Of a stretch of DNA of 64,000 bases, positions 36,391 through 45,914 are shown one piece after another. This stretch comes from an uncultured Romboutsia sp. (GTDB lineage: Bacteria; Bacillota; Clostridia; Peptostreptococcales; Peptostreptococcaceae). The position numbers and the translations under genes were made by a program. Every line of letters begins with the position of its first letter. Position 1 is the stretch's first letter. The stretch spans positions 1 to 64,000 of the forward strand of contig CALFLM010000017.1 in the NCBI GenBank assembly GCA_937880075.1, written 5' to 3'. The notes under the pieces are model-generated. The model was given only the letters and a program-made list of their open reading frames with translations. It was not told the origin of the DNA and searched no databases.

Positions 36391-38016
36391 TTACATCATT
36401 CCTGGCATTCCTCCGCCCATTCCTGGCATAGCAGGTTCAGATTCTGGTAAATCTGCAACTGCAGCCTCAGTAGTTAAGAATACTCCAGCTATAGATGCTG
36501 CATTTTGTAAAGCACTTCTAGTAACCTTAGTTGGGTCAACTATACCAACCTCTATCATGTTAACATATCTTTCATTTAATGCGTCAAATCCTACTTCAGG
36601 ATCTTCATTGATTACTCTTTCTGTTATAACTGCACCTTCAAGACCTGCATTTATAGCTATTTGTCTTAGTGGCTCTTCCAATGCTTTTCTTATTATCTTA
36701 GCACCTATTTGAACTTCACCTTCTAGTTCTAATACTAACTTATCTAAAGCTGGTATTACACTAACTAAAGCTGTACCACCACCAGCAACTATACCTTCTT
36801 CAACAGCTGCTCTTGTTGCATTAAGTGCATCTTCTATTCTTAATTTTCTTTCTTTCATTTCAACTTCTGTAGCAGCTCCTACTTTTATAACAGCTACTCC
36901 ACCAGCAAGTTTAGCTAATCTTTCCATTAATTTTTCTTTATCAAATTCAGAAGTAGTTTCTTCTACTTGATGTTTTATTTGATTAACTCTATTTTCAATA
37001 GCAACTTTATCTCCAAATCCATCTACTATTGTAGTAGCTTCCTTTGTTACTTTTACAGAACCTGCTCTACCTAACATAGTTATATCTGCTTCTTTTAGGT
37101 CATATCCTAATTCTTCAGATATTACAACTCCTCCAGTAAGTGTTGCTATATCTTCAAGCATTGCTTTTCTTCTATCACCAAATCCTGGAGCTTTAACTGC
37201 AACAACCTCAAATGTTCCTCTTAATTTATTAACTACTAATGTAGATAACGCTTCTCCATCTACATCTTCTGCTACTATTAATAATTTTTTACCTTGTTGA
37301 ACTATTTGCTCAAGTATAGGTAATATATCTTGTATATTAGATATTTTTCTATCTGTTATTAATATATATGGATCATTTAATACTGCTTCCATTTTATCTA
37401 CATCTGTAACCATGTATGCTGAAACAAATCCTCTGTCAAATTGCATACCTTCAACAGCATCTAATTCAGTATTCATAGTCTTAGATTCTTCAACAGTTAT
37501 AACACCGTCTTTTCCTACTATCTCCATAGCTTCTGCTATTAATTTTCCTACTTCTTCATCTCCTGCAGATATAGAAGCAACCTGAGATATAGATTCCTTA
37601 GTTTCTATAGTTCTAGATTGAGATTTTAATTCTTCTACTGCAACTTCAACAGCTTTTTGTATACCTTTTCTTATTAAAACTGGGTTAGCCCCTGCTGTTA
37701 CGTTTTTTAACCCTTCTCTTATTATAGCTTGAGCTAAAACTGTAGCAGTTGTAGTACCGTCACCAGCTACATCATTAGTTTTAGTAGCTACTTCCTTAAC
37801 TAATTGAGCTCCCATATTTTCAAATCTATCTTCTAACTCTATTTCTTTTGCTATTGTTACACCATCATTAGTTATAAGAGGTGCTCCAAATTTTTTATCT
37901 AATATAACATTTCTTCCTTTTGGTCCTAAAGTAACCTTTACTGTATCTGCTAATTTATTTACACCTGTTTCTAATGCTTTTCTAGTATCTTGAGCAAATT
38001 TTATTTCTTTAGCCAT
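36391..38016 (-). CDS. groEL: Chaperonin GroEL
   Basis: 541 residues, standard length, with KVTLGPKGRNV, VAGDGTTTATVLAQA (ATP site), GGGTALVSV and the GGGMPGMM tail. It forms the 14-mer folding chamber with GroES. 19 bases after groES; the operon is controlled by the CIRCE operator at 38377. Confidence 0.98.
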   Translation of the reverse strand: MAKEIKFAQDTRKALETGVNKLADTVKVTLGPKGRNVILDKKFGAPLITNDGVTIAKEIELEDRFENMGAQLVKEVATKTNDVAGDGTTTATVLAQAIIREGLKNVTAGANPVLIRKGIQKAVEVAVEELKSQSRTIETKESISQVASISAGDEEVGKLIAEAMEIVGKDGVITVEESKTMNTELDAVEGMQFDRGFVSAYMVTDVDKMEAVLNDPYILITDRKISNIQDILPILEQIVQQGKKLLIVAEDVDGEALSTLVVNKLRGTFEVVAVKAPGFGDRRKAMLEDIATLTGGVVISEELGYDLKEADITMLGRAGSVKVTKEATTIVDGFGDKVAIENRVNQIKHQVEETTSEFDKEKLMERLAKLAGGVAVIKVGAATEVEMKERKLRIEDALNATRAAVEEGIVAGGGTALVSVIPALDKLVLELEGEVQIGAKIIRKALEEPLRQIAINAGLEGAVITERVINEDPEVGFDALNERYVNMIEVGIVDPTKVTRSALQNAASIAGVFLTTEAAVADLPESEPAMPGMGGGMPGMM

Positions 38017-38035
38017 GATTAACCCCTCCTATAAA

Positions 38036-38320
38036 TTATTCAACTACTGCTAATATATCGCTTTGTCTTAGTATTGTGTATTCATTTCCTTCTATCTTAA
38101 CCTCAGTACCTGCATACTTTTGGAATATAACTTTATCCCCTACTTTTAATTCCATAGTTATCTCTTTTCCGTCTACTATACCACCTGGACCAACTTCTAT
38201 AACTTCCGCCATTTGTGGTTGTTCTTTAGCTGTACCTGGTAAAACTATACCACTTGCAGTTTTTTCTTCAGCTTCTAGTTTTTTTATAACTACTCTATCA
38301 GCTAATGGTCTTATCTTCAT
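38036..38320 (-). CDS. groES: Co-chaperonin GroES
   Basis: 94 residues with IRPLADRVVIKKLEAEEKTA, the mobile loop SGIVLPGTAKEQPQ, and YTILRQSDILAVVE. Caps the GroEL chamber. First gene of groESL. Confidence 0.98.
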   Translation of the reverse strand: MKIRPLADRVVIKKLEAEEKTASGIVLPGTAKEQPQMAEVIEVGPGGIVDGKEITMELKVGDKVIFQKYAGTEVKIEGNEYTILRQSDILAVVE

Positions 38321-38376
38321 ATTTTTACCTCCTAGTAAATATTTATATGTAAAAATAAAAATATACTATAATATTT

Positions 38377-38440
38377 TTATCACTCTCTAGTTAAGAGTGC
38401 TAACAATTATTATAGTATATTAATTATATCCAATTTTCAA
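38377..38440 (-). promoter_or_regulatory. CIRCE operator and promoter of groESL
   Basis: TTAGCACTC-N9-GAGTGATAA on the minus strand (38377-38403); the right arm has one mismatch. Just upstream lie TTGAAA, a 17-base spacer and TACTAT. HrcA-regulated heat-shock promoter. Confidence 0.88.
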
Positions 38441-38457
38441 TAGTTTTTATAATTTTT

Positions 38458-39951
38458 TTATAATATAGGTGAAAATAGCCTAGCTATGGATTCTTTAACC
38501 TTTTTGGTAATACTTCTATTGTTAAAATGTTCTATTTTTAGCTCCTCACTATTTTTCATATCTTCTAAAAAATCCTTAGTCATAATATCTATTACTTCTT
38601 TATCATATATAAATGCATTTATTTCAAAGTTTAGCATAAAACTTCTTAAATCCATATTAGCTGATCCAGTTGAAGTTATTTTATCATCTATAATTATAAC
38701 TTTAGAGTGTATAAATCCTTTCGTATACAAATAAACCTTGCCTCCAGATTTCAATATATCACCAAAATATGAATAAGATGCTGTATTTACAATTTTATGA
38801 TCAGCTATTTTAGGGAATATAATTCTAACATCTACTCCACTTAAAGCTGCACTCTTTAAAGCTTTTAATAAACTTTCATCTGGTATAAAATATGGTGTTT
38901 CTATATATATGCTTTTTTTAGCCTGACATATAGCTGAAAAATAAGCATAATGTATAGCCTCCCAATCACTATCTGGACCACTTGCTACAATTTGAACCAT
39001 ACTGTTTCCGAAATGGCCTATTTTAGGGAAAAATCTTCTAGTCAAGAGAATCTCTTTTGTTGTATAATACCAATCTGTTAAGAAAACCATCTGGAGCATA
39101 TATACCGAAGTTCCTTCTACTCTTATATGAGTATCTCTCCAATAACCAAACTTTTTATTCCTACCTAAATACTCATCTCCTATATTTATTCCACCTGTAT
39201 ATCCTATAGAACCATCTATTACTACTATCTTTCTATGATTTCTATAGTTTAACTTGCCTCCTAATATAGGAAATTTATTTGGTATAAATGGTTCAATTTG
39301 TATATTATGATTTCTCATTTCATTAAAGAAATTCCTATGAAACCAAAATCTCCAGCATCCTACATCATCATATAAAATTCTCACCTTTACACCTTGTTTT
39401 GCTTTTTCAATTAATGCATTTTTTATCTTTGTTCCTATTTCACTTTCTTTTATTATAAAATATTCTAAGTGTATATATTCTTTAGCATTCTCTATATCTT
39501 TAAGAAGCCTTTCAAATTTTTGATTTCCATCAACATAAACTTCTATATTATTATTAGTTGTAAATGGAAATACTCCTGTATTTAATAACAAGCTTATAAC
39601 TCTTTGCTTAGCATAGTCTTCATCTTCTATATCATTGAGTATTATATTATTCTTTATAGAATTTTGTTCCAGTATTACTAATTCTTCTATTTCCTCCAAA
39701 TTCTCAAATAAATTTTTATCCTTTATATCTGTTGCTAGCTTTTGAGTTCTAAGCATCTTTATCTTTCGTATATTTCTACCAAATACTGCATATATCACAA
39801 TTCCTATGCCTGGTAATAATATAAATATAAGTAACCAAGTCATAGTCTTAGCAGGATCTCTATTTTCAAGTATTATAGTCATAGATATTAGTGCACCAGC
39901 GATATATGATATGATTAAATAGCTTAAAAACAAAACACCTCCAACACTCAT
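38458..39951 (-). CDS. cls: Cardiolipin synthase
   Basis: 497 residues: two N-terminal membrane helices (with LENRDPAKTMTWLLIFILLPGIG), then two phospholipase-D HKD motifs (HRKIVVIDGSIGYTGG and HSKVIIIDDKITSTGSANMD). Condenses two phosphatidylglycerols to cardiolipin at the membrane. AAGGAG precedes ATG. 16 bases downstream of the glycosylase gene, so probably cotranscribed with it. Confidence 0.94.
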   Translation of the reverse strand: MSVGGVLFLSYLIISYIAGALISMTIILENRDPAKTMTWLLIFILLPGIGIVIYAVFGRNIRKIKMLRTQKLATDIKDKNLFENLEEIEELVILEQNSIKNNIILNDIEDEDYAKQRVISLLLNTGVFPFTTNNNIEVYVDGNQKFERLLKDIENAKEYIHLEYFIIKESEIGTKIKNALIEKAKQGVKVRILYDDVGCWRFWFHRNFFNEMRNHNIQIEPFIPNKFPILGGKLNYRNHRKIVVIDGSIGYTGGINIGDEYLGRNKKFGYWRDTHIRVEGTSVYMLQMVFLTDWYYTTKEILLTRRFFPKIGHFGNSMVQIVASGPDSDWEAIHYAYFSAICQAKKSIYIETPYFIPDESLLKALKSAALSGVDVRIIFPKIADHKIVNTASYSYFGDILKSGGKVYLYTKGFIHSKVIIIDDKITSTGSANMDLRSFMLNFEINAFIYDKEVIDIMTKDFLEDMKNSEELKIEHFNNRSITKKVKESIARLFSPIL

Positions 39952-39967
39952 AAAAAATCTCCTTTTT

Positions 39968-40843
39968 TTATCTTCCTATACCAAGCTCCCTTGCATAATA
40001 GAATAAATACTGTTGTGCAAATCCAGATAATTCTTTGAATTTATCTATAGCGTATGCTCTTATTTTAGGTAAACTCATATCCTCTTCTACATAGAACTCT
40101 TGCATAACTCTTTTAACCCATACGTCTACAGGGAAAGTATCATACTTTTGCATTCCAAATAATGCAATACAATCCCCAACTTTAGGACCAACTCCATTAA
40201 ATTTTAATAATTCCTTTAAGCACTCATCTGTATTTAACTTAGTATATTCAGATATATTTTCATTTTTTAAAATAACACTATCTGTTGTACTTTTTATATA
40301 TTTATCTCTAAATCCTGTTTGACATGCTCTTATTTGTTCCTGACTAGCCTTACTTAATTGTTCTGGAGTAGGGAAAGCATAGTATTCTTTACCATTATAT
40401 TCACCAATATATGTCCCAAACTCTCTAGATAAATTATTTATAGCCTTTTGTATCATAGGAATTCTATTGTTTGATGATATTATAAACGATATAAGCATTT
40501 CCCATCCATCTTGTTTAAGAATTCTTATGCCATCACCAAATTCTGTCGCTTTTTCTAAGTATTCATCCATATTTCTTAGAACTTCTTTTATCTTTCCATA
40601 GTCTGTTCCTAAATCAAAGTATTCAAACCAAATATTATTAAAATCATCTAAGTTAGTATTCTTTAAAAAAACTTTATCTCCTTGTTTTGAAACATTTATA
40701 ACTCTTCCTTTTGCTACACCTGTATATGACTTATCATCTTCTTTAATCCATCTAAAACACTGACCGCATTCAAATATATGCTTTGGATCAAAATCTTTTA
40801 TATCTTCTAATATAACTATATTATCTTGTTCATAAACTTTCAT
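39968..40843 (-). CDS. 8-oxoguanine DNA glycosylase/AP lyase (OGG1 type)
   Basis: 291 residues: N-terminal OGG_N domain (FDPKHIFECGQCFRW) and HhH-GPD domain with catalytic Lys in TGFRDKYI, hairpin LLKFNGVGPKVGDCIALFG and catalytic Asp in FPVDVWVKRV. Removes 8-oxoguanine opposite C. Bacterial OGG1-type enzymes are a minority and occur in Clostridia. Upstream of cls in the same direction. Confidence 0.92.
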   Translation of the reverse strand: MKVYEQDNIVILEDIKDFDPKHIFECGQCFRWIKEDDKSYTGVAKGRVINVSKQGDKVFLKNTNLDDFNNIWFEYFDLGTDYGKIKEVLRNMDEYLEKATEFGDGIRILKQDGWEMLISFIISSNNRIPMIQKAINNLSREFGTYIGEYNGKEYYAFPTPEQLSKASQEQIRACQTGFRDKYIKSTTDSVILKNENISEYTKLNTDECLKELLKFNGVGPKVGDCIALFGMQKYDTFPVDVWVKRVMQEFYVEEDMSLPKIRAYAIDKFKELSGFAQQYLFYYARELGIGR

Positions 40844-40881
40844 AAATTAATACTCCTCAATGTAAATTATTATAAATTTAT

Positions 40882-40999
40882 TATATACGTTTTAATTAAA
40901 ATACTTCATTAGGTAAAGTTATTATTTTGTATTGTTCAAAAATACAATAAACAATAAAATTATTTTATAATGTAGAATTATTATTAGAACATATATACA
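40882..40999. repeat. Family C dispersed repeat, copy 3
   Basis: About 118 bp, from ATATACGTTTTAATTAAAAT to TTAGAACATATATACAT; same core as the copies near 31850 and 56165. It lies between the divergent glycosylase and kinase genes. Confidence 0.8.
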
Positions 41000-41137
41000 T
41001 CTTTAATTTACCCATATTTTGTATAAATTAAATAAGTTAATTTTTTTTATAATATAAAATCAAAAAAGTCTAGAGTAGTATTTTAATTTTTTTTCTGATA
41101 AAATACATAAGACATTATTTTTAGAGGGTGATTTTAC

Positions 41138-41806
41138 ATGAATAATAGAGGTATATTTATAGCTGTTGAAGGACCTATCGGTGTAGGAAAAACTACATTA
41201 GCTAATATAATAAACCAGCATTTCGGTTATACTCTTTTAAGAGAAATAGTCGAAGAAAATCCTTTTTTATCAAAATTTTATACAGATATTAAAGAATATG
41301 CTTTACAAACAGAAGCATTTTTTCTGTTTAATAGATTTAAACAACTAGAAGATATTGAAAAAAATATGCTAAGCAAATCTAAAGGAGTTATAAGTGATTA
41401 CCATATAATAAAAAACCTTATATTTGCAGGTATAACACTTGATAAGATGCAATTCCATAGATATAAACAGGTGTACAACATATTTGTTAATGACTTACCT
41501 CAACCAGATATTATAATATATTTAAATTCTAATACAGATGTTCTAATGAAAAGAATAGCAATGAGGGATAGAAGTTTTGAAAGACAAATGGATAGAAACT
41601 ATATTGATGGATTAAGCACGGAATATAAATATTATTTCAATCCATTATCTATAAAACATAACTTTATGGGTAAAGAACCTATAATAATAGAAATTGATAA
41701 TTCTAATTTAGACTTTTTAAATAAGGAAGAAGATAAAAAATTTATAATAAATAAAGTAGAAGAAGCAATTTCAACTTTAGGAGGAGATAAAATATGTTCA
41801 AATTAG
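41138..41806 (+). CDS. Deoxynucleoside kinase, subunit 1
   Basis: 222 residues of the dCK/dGK/TK2 family: P-loop EGPIGVGKTTLAN, VEENPFLSKFY, then ISDYHIIKNLIFA where most members have a DRS motif, and a lid MRDRSFERQM. It phosphorylates deoxynucleosides in salvage. It overlaps the next kinase gene by 13 bases; the pair resembles the heterodimeric dAK/dGK of Lactobacillus. Confidence 0.88.
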   Translation: MNNRGIFIAVEGPIGVGKTTLANIINQHFGYTLLREIVEENPFLSKFYTDIKEYALQTEAFFLFNRFKQLEDIEKNMLSKSKGVISDYHIIKNLIFAGITLDKMQFHRYKQVYNIFVNDLPQPDIIIYLNSNTDVLMKRIAMRDRSFERQMDRNYIDGLSTEYKYYFNPLSIKHNFMGKEPIIIEIDNSNLDFLNKEEDKKFIINKVEEAISTLGGDKICSN

Positions 41807-42447
41807 TAAATCAATGCAATAAGCCTTTAAATAGAGATTTATTCATAACAGTAGCTGGTAATGTTGGTGCTGGTAAATCAACTTTAACCAAATTAGTTGC
41901 AGAAAGACTTGGATTTGAGGCACATTATGAAAAAGTTGATGGTAATCCATATTTAGAAGACTTTTATAAAGATCAAGAAAAATGGGGCTTCCACTTACAA
42001 TTATACTTCTTAGCTCAAAGATTTAAACAACAAAAAGAAATAGATAGTAACGGATTAAATAATATACAAGATAGAAGTATATACGAAGATGTAGAAATAT
42101 TCGCTAGAAATTTATATGATAATGAAAAAATGGCTAAAAGAGATTATATAACTTACAGAGACTTATTTAATGATATGGTTCCTTATTTAAGAAGACCTGA
42201 TTTAATGATATACCTTGATGGATCTTTAGATGCTATAATCCACAGAATAAATCTTAGAGGACGTGATATGGAGAAAGCAGTTGATATACAATATTGGAAA
42301 AATCTTCATAATAGATATAAAAAATGGATTACTGAATATGACCAATCACCAGTTTTATATGTTAATATAAATGAAGTTGATTTAATAAACAATCCAGAGC
42401 ATTTAGATATGTTATGTGATAAAATAAAAGAAATACTAGGAATGTAG
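41794..42447 (+). CDS. Deoxynucleoside kinase, subunit 2 (dAK/dGK)
   Basis: 217 residues of the same family: P-loop AGNVGAGKSTLTK, KVDGNPYLEDFYKD, the DRS motif in QDRSIYEDVEIFA and lid LRGRDMEKA. Translationally coupled to the preceding kinase; GGAGGAGATAAA before ATG is inside that gene. A salvage source of dAMP and dGMP. Confidence 0.92.
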   Translation: MFKLVNQCNKPLNRDLFITVAGNVGAGKSTLTKLVAERLGFEAHYEKVDGNPYLEDFYKDQEKWGFHLQLYFLAQRFKQQKEIDSNGLNNIQDRSIYEDVEIFARNLYDNEKMAKRDYITYRDLFNDMVPYLRRPDLMIYLDGSLDAIIHRINLRGRDMEKAVDIQYWKNLHNRYKKWITEYDQSPVLYVNINEVDLINNPEHLDMLCDKIKEILGM

Positions 42448-42474
42448 ATATATACATTCCTAGTATTTCTTTTT
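42429..42474 (+). terminator. Terminator after kinase pair
   Basis: AGAAATACTAGGAATGT pairs with ACATTCCTAGTATTTCT and TTTT follows; the 5' arm overlaps the last codons of the gene. Confidence 0.88.
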
Positions 42475-42507
42475 ATACACATATTTTTTCTATACAATTT
42501 TTAATTA

Positions 42508-43533
42508 TTATAACAATATAGATATTAATACTACAGCAGTAACTACTTGTAATAAACCTACAAATAAAGCATACAATGACATAGATTTACCTTGTTTTAT
42601 TAATTCTTTTAAATTAACTCTAAGCCCTATAGCAGCTAATGCTATTATTTCAAACTTATTACTTATAGCTTTAAATAAGTTTGATATTTCTGGTGATATT
42701 ATATTTAACGTAAATAATGCACATGTTACAAAGAAACCTATAACGTACCATGGTATTTTTATTTTACCTTTTTTTAAATCTGATATTTCGTCTTCTACTA
42801 TTTCATGGTTTGTTTTATGTTTTATATGTCCAAGAACAAATACTACTACAACTAATAATATAATTCTTACTATTTTAAATATAGTAGCTAGTTCCTTAAC
42901 ATGTTCATTAACCATCTCTCCACTAGCCACAACTTGTCCTACTGATTGAAGTGTTCCACCTATTATAGCTGATGTTTTTACAACTTCATGGTTATATAAG
43001 TATCCACACAAAACTGGAAGTAAAAACATTAAAAATATTCCTGTTATATTTACTACTGTAATAGCTATACCTTTATCATCATCACTTGCATCTATAACCG
43101 GAGCTGTTGTAGCTATTGCAGATGAACCACATACTGAATTTCCACTTGCCATAAGCATTCTAAAGTTTTGACTAAAACCTAACTTTTTACCTATATACAT
43201 CACTCCAACTATGGTAATTGTCATTTGTATAATAACGAAAAATATTCCATTAAACCCTAATTCCATTAACTTTGTTACACTTAAAGTTCCTCCAAGCAAT
43301 ACTATTGAGTATGATAATAGATTAGTTTCAGAAAATTTATATCCACTTTGGAATACTTTTTGTCCTAAAAATAAGTTTCCTACTAGCATACCTAAAAATA
43401 TTGCTATAGTTCCTGCGCCTAAACTCGGTGCAAACTTTGATAATACCATACTAATTAAAGATACTAATAAAGATACTATAAATCCTGGTAATATATCTTT
43501 TGTCTTATTTAATATTTTATTATTTTTACTCAT
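42508..43533 (-). CDS. YeiH-family putative sulfate exporter (UPF0324)
   Basis: 341 residues, about ten membrane segments: GTIAIFLGMLVGNLFL, SYSIVLLGGTLSVTKLMELG, ASGNSVCGSSAIATTAPVI and IIGGTLQSVGQVVASG are characteristic of the YeiH family. Proposed substrates are sulfate or sulfite, but evidence is limited. Divergent from a LysR regulator of the CysL/YeiE type, the usual partner. Confidence 0.9.
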   Translation of the reverse strand: MSKNNKILNKTKDILPGFIVSLLVSLISMVLSKFAPSLGAGTIAIFLGMLVGNLFLGQKVFQSGYKFSETNLLSYSIVLLGGTLSVTKLMELGFNGIFFVIIQMTITIVGVMYIGKKLGFSQNFRMLMASGNSVCGSSAIATTAPVIDASDDDKGIAITVVNITGIFLMFLLPVLCGYLYNHEVVKTSAIIGGTLQSVGQVVASGEMVNEHVKELATIFKIVRIILLVVVVFVLGHIKHKTNHEIVEDEISDLKKGKIKIPWYVIGFFVTCALFTLNIISPEISNLFKAISNKFEIIALAAIGLRVNLKELIKQGKSMSLYALFVGLLQVVTAVVLISILL

Positions 43534-43741
43534 AATTGCAAATCACCTCTAAGATGTTATTTTTATATTTATTCACATATTATCTTAAATAAATATAAAT
43601 TCCAAAACTAAGTACATATGTATTATATAAGTTTACTTTATATAAGTAAAATAAATAAAATATATAATATATATTAATATTTTTAATGATTATATGTATA
43701 ATATAAATATAATCATTAAATCAACTTTAGGAGGTATTATA

Positions 43742-44635
43742 TTGTTTGAAGAATTGAAAACTTTTATAACTGTAGTAGAGCATAAAAATTTTACAAAAGC
43801 TGGTGAATATTTAAATTTATCTCAACCAAGTGTAAGTACACATATAAAAAATTTAGAAAGTTACTATGGTGTTACTTTAATTAATAGATCTATAAAACAT
43901 AAGTCAATTGTTATAACTGAAAACGGTTATAAACTTTATAACAGAGCAAAAGAAATTTTACATATTTTAGATACTACATATATGGAAGTTAGAGATATTT
44001 CAGACTCTATTAAAGGAATTATAAAGGTTGGTGCTAGCTTAACTATCGGAGAGTATATTCTACCTAAATTTCTAACTATTTTTCGTAAAAAATACCCAGA
44101 TATAGAAGTTGACCTACTTATTGATAATACTGCTCTAATTACTGAAAATTTAAAAGATTTAACTTTAGATATAGGATTTATAGAAGGTATATCATCTTAC
44201 CCTAATTTGAATCAAGAATACTTGTCAGAAGATAAAATGGTTTTAGCAGTTCCTTATGGTTTTCACTTAATCGATAACAAATTTACCTTTGATTTATTAC
44301 AAAATCAAAACTGGGTAGCTAGAGAAGAAGGGTCTGGTACTAGAGAATATTTAAATCTATTTTTAAACTCAAATAAAATAGTTCCAAAAAACTTAATGAT
44401 TTTAGGTAGCAATTATGCAGTTAAAGAAGCTGTTAGAAATGGACTTGGTATAACTATAATCTCTAATTTTGTAGCTACCCCCGCAGCTAAAAATAAAGAG
44501 TTAATTGCTATAGAATTAGACAAATCTTATAATCGTAGTTTCTCTTATATTTTACCTAAGAATATAAATATTACAAAAGCTACTGAGATATTTTTAGAAG
44601 AGTTTAAAAAGTACTTATTAACTATTACTAAATAA
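43742..44635 (+). CDS. LysR-family regulator (CysL/YeiE-like)
   Basis: About 297 residues with N-terminal helix-turn-helix (FEELKTFITVVEHKNFTKAGEYLNLSQPSVSTHI) and a substrate-binding domain (IKVGASLTIGEYILPKFL). The start is a TTG at 43742, chosen because AGGAGG lies 6 bases upstream; an ATG at 43694 has no site. Divergent from the YeiH gene, which it probably regulates in response to a sulfur signal. Confidence 0.88.
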   Translation: MFEELKTFITVVEHKNFTKAGEYLNLSQPSVSTHIKNLESYYGVTLINRSIKHKSIVITENGYKLYNRAKEILHILDTTYMEVRDISDSIKGIIKVGASLTIGEYILPKFLTIFRKKYPDIEVDLLIDNTALITENLKDLTLDIGFIEGISSYPNLNQEYLSEDKMVLAVPYGFHLIDNKFTFDLLQNQNWVAREEGSGTREYLNLFLNSNKIVPKNLMILGSNYAVKEAVRNGLGITIISNFVATPAAKNKELIAIELDKSYNRSFSYILPKNINITKATEIFLEEFKKYLLTITK

Positions 44636-44651
44636 TTTTATTAATTAACTA

Positions 44652-44764
44652 GTTGTGCTAGTTAAATTTAGTCATTGAAATTACTAGGGTTGATTATATA
44701 AAAGTGAATTATTAAAAAATACTGTATAGCATTTTCAATATTTGTAGAGATTAACTAGCACAAC
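44652..44764. repeat. Family B inverted-end repeat, copy 3
   Basis: 113 bp with the same 14-base inverted ends, in the opposite orientation to copies 1 and 2. Only about 53 bases from family A copy 3, both in the gap between two converging genes. Confidence 0.85.
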
Positions 44765-44817
44765 AGATTAATTATACAAATATATTTTTAATAATTTAAC
44801 TATACTATTATTTAATA

Positions 44818-44920
44818 AAAAGGGACTATCGCACTAAAAAAATTATATACAATATGTTGTGCTAATTCAAATTATGCATAACTATATATTGTATTATTTA
44901 CTCTTAATGCGACAGCCCCA
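44818..44920. repeat. Family A MITE-like repeat, copy 3
   Basis: About 103 bp, inverted relative to the other copies: AGGGACTATCGCA at the left, TGCGACAGCCCC at the right. Lies at the 3' end of pyrE. Confidence 0.85.
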
Positions 44921-44936
44921 TCAAATTTGTATTTAA

Positions 44937-45521
44937 TTACATTCCTAATTCTTTAAATTCTCTACTTCCAGGTTTAACTAATTCTATTTTTCCTTCTTTA
45001 CATAAAGGACACTCATCAGCATCATGAACTTGTATATCTAGCTTTATTGCACTATATATAGGCATTCCTATATCTTTAGAAGTTCTATTTGCTATACAAG
45101 CTACACCTATAACTTCTCCACCTAATTTTTCTAAAGCTTCTTTAGTCTCTATTGTTGATTTTCCAGTAGTAACAACATCCTCAGCTATTATTATTTTAGC
45201 TCCAGGCTTAACTTCAAACCCTCTTCTAAGCTCCATTACTCCATCTTTTCTTTCAGTAAAAACAGTCTCTTTATTTAATTGTCTTCCTAATTCATAAGAA
45301 ACTATAACTCCACCCATTGCAGGACCTACTACTAAATCTATATCTAAATCTTTTATTTGATCAACCACTGTACTTAATACTTGTCCTGCATATTGAGGAA
45401 ATCTCAATACTTTTGCACATTGTATATATCTATTACTGTGCTTTCCTGAAGATAATAAGAAGTGTCCTTCTAATAATGCATCACTTTTCTTTAATATTTC
45501 TACTACGTCTACTTTACTCAT
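44937..45521 (-). CDS. pyrE: Orotate phosphoribosyltransferase
   Basis: 194 residues: EGHFLLSSGKHSNRYIQCAK, PAMGGVIVSYELGRQL, FTERKDGVMELRRGFEV and the PRPP loop IIIAEDVVTTGKST. Transfers phosphoribose to orotate in pyrimidine synthesis. Good AGGAGG before ATG. It follows a broken pyrD, the only trace of the rest of a pyr operon. Confidence 0.95.
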   Translation of the reverse strand: MSKVDVVEILKKSDALLEGHFLLSSGKHSNRYIQCAKVLRFPQYAGQVLSTVVDQIKDLDIDLVVGPAMGGVIVSYELGRQLNKETVFTERKDGVMELRRGFEVKPGAKIIIAEDVVTTGKSTIETKEALEKLGGEVIGVACIANRTSKDIGMPIYSAIKLDIQVHDADECPLCKEGKIELVKPGSREFKELGM

Positions 45522-45570
45522 ATTTATGTCCTCCTAAATTTTCATATGTCTATTTTAATTATTATAGTAT

Positions 45571-45828
45571 TCATCTAATTTCATCTAAACTTTTTATACC
45601 TTCTTTTTTCATAAATTCTTCTATTCCATCTATTGTTTCAAGACCAATTTTAGGATTTACGAAGTTTGTAGTGCCAACTTGAATACACGTTGCACCAACC
45701 ATTATAAACTCTATTGAATCTTTGGTTGTAGTTATTCCGCCCATTCCCATAACTGGTACACTTACACTTTTACATACCTTAGCCATACCAACTATATCCT
45801 CTGCATTAGGTTATAATTTAACTACTAT
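45571..45828 (-). pseudogene. pyrD: Remnant of dihydroorotate dehydrogenase gene
   Basis: The readable C-terminal piece (71 codons from 45786) has SVPVMGMGGITTTKDSIEF and GATCIQVGTTNFVNP, the PyrD FMN-binding end. Upstream in the same frame are VVKL-stop-PNAEDIV, matching the usual VKLSPN segment with Ser changed to TAA. About 60-70 codons normally between these two pieces are missing, as is the whole N-terminal part. No function is possible. Confidence 0.85.
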
Positions 45829-45875
45829 AGAAATATACTGCTCTTTCATCATAATCTACATCTATTTCATTTACT

Positions 45876-45904
45876 AAAAAACCACCTCTAAAAATAGGTG
45901 GCTT
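45876..45904 (-). terminator. Terminator after NlpC/P60 gene
   Basis: AGCCACCT pairs with AGGTGGTT, then TTTTT on the minus strand. Confidence 0.85.
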
Positions 45905-45914
45905 TAATCTCATA

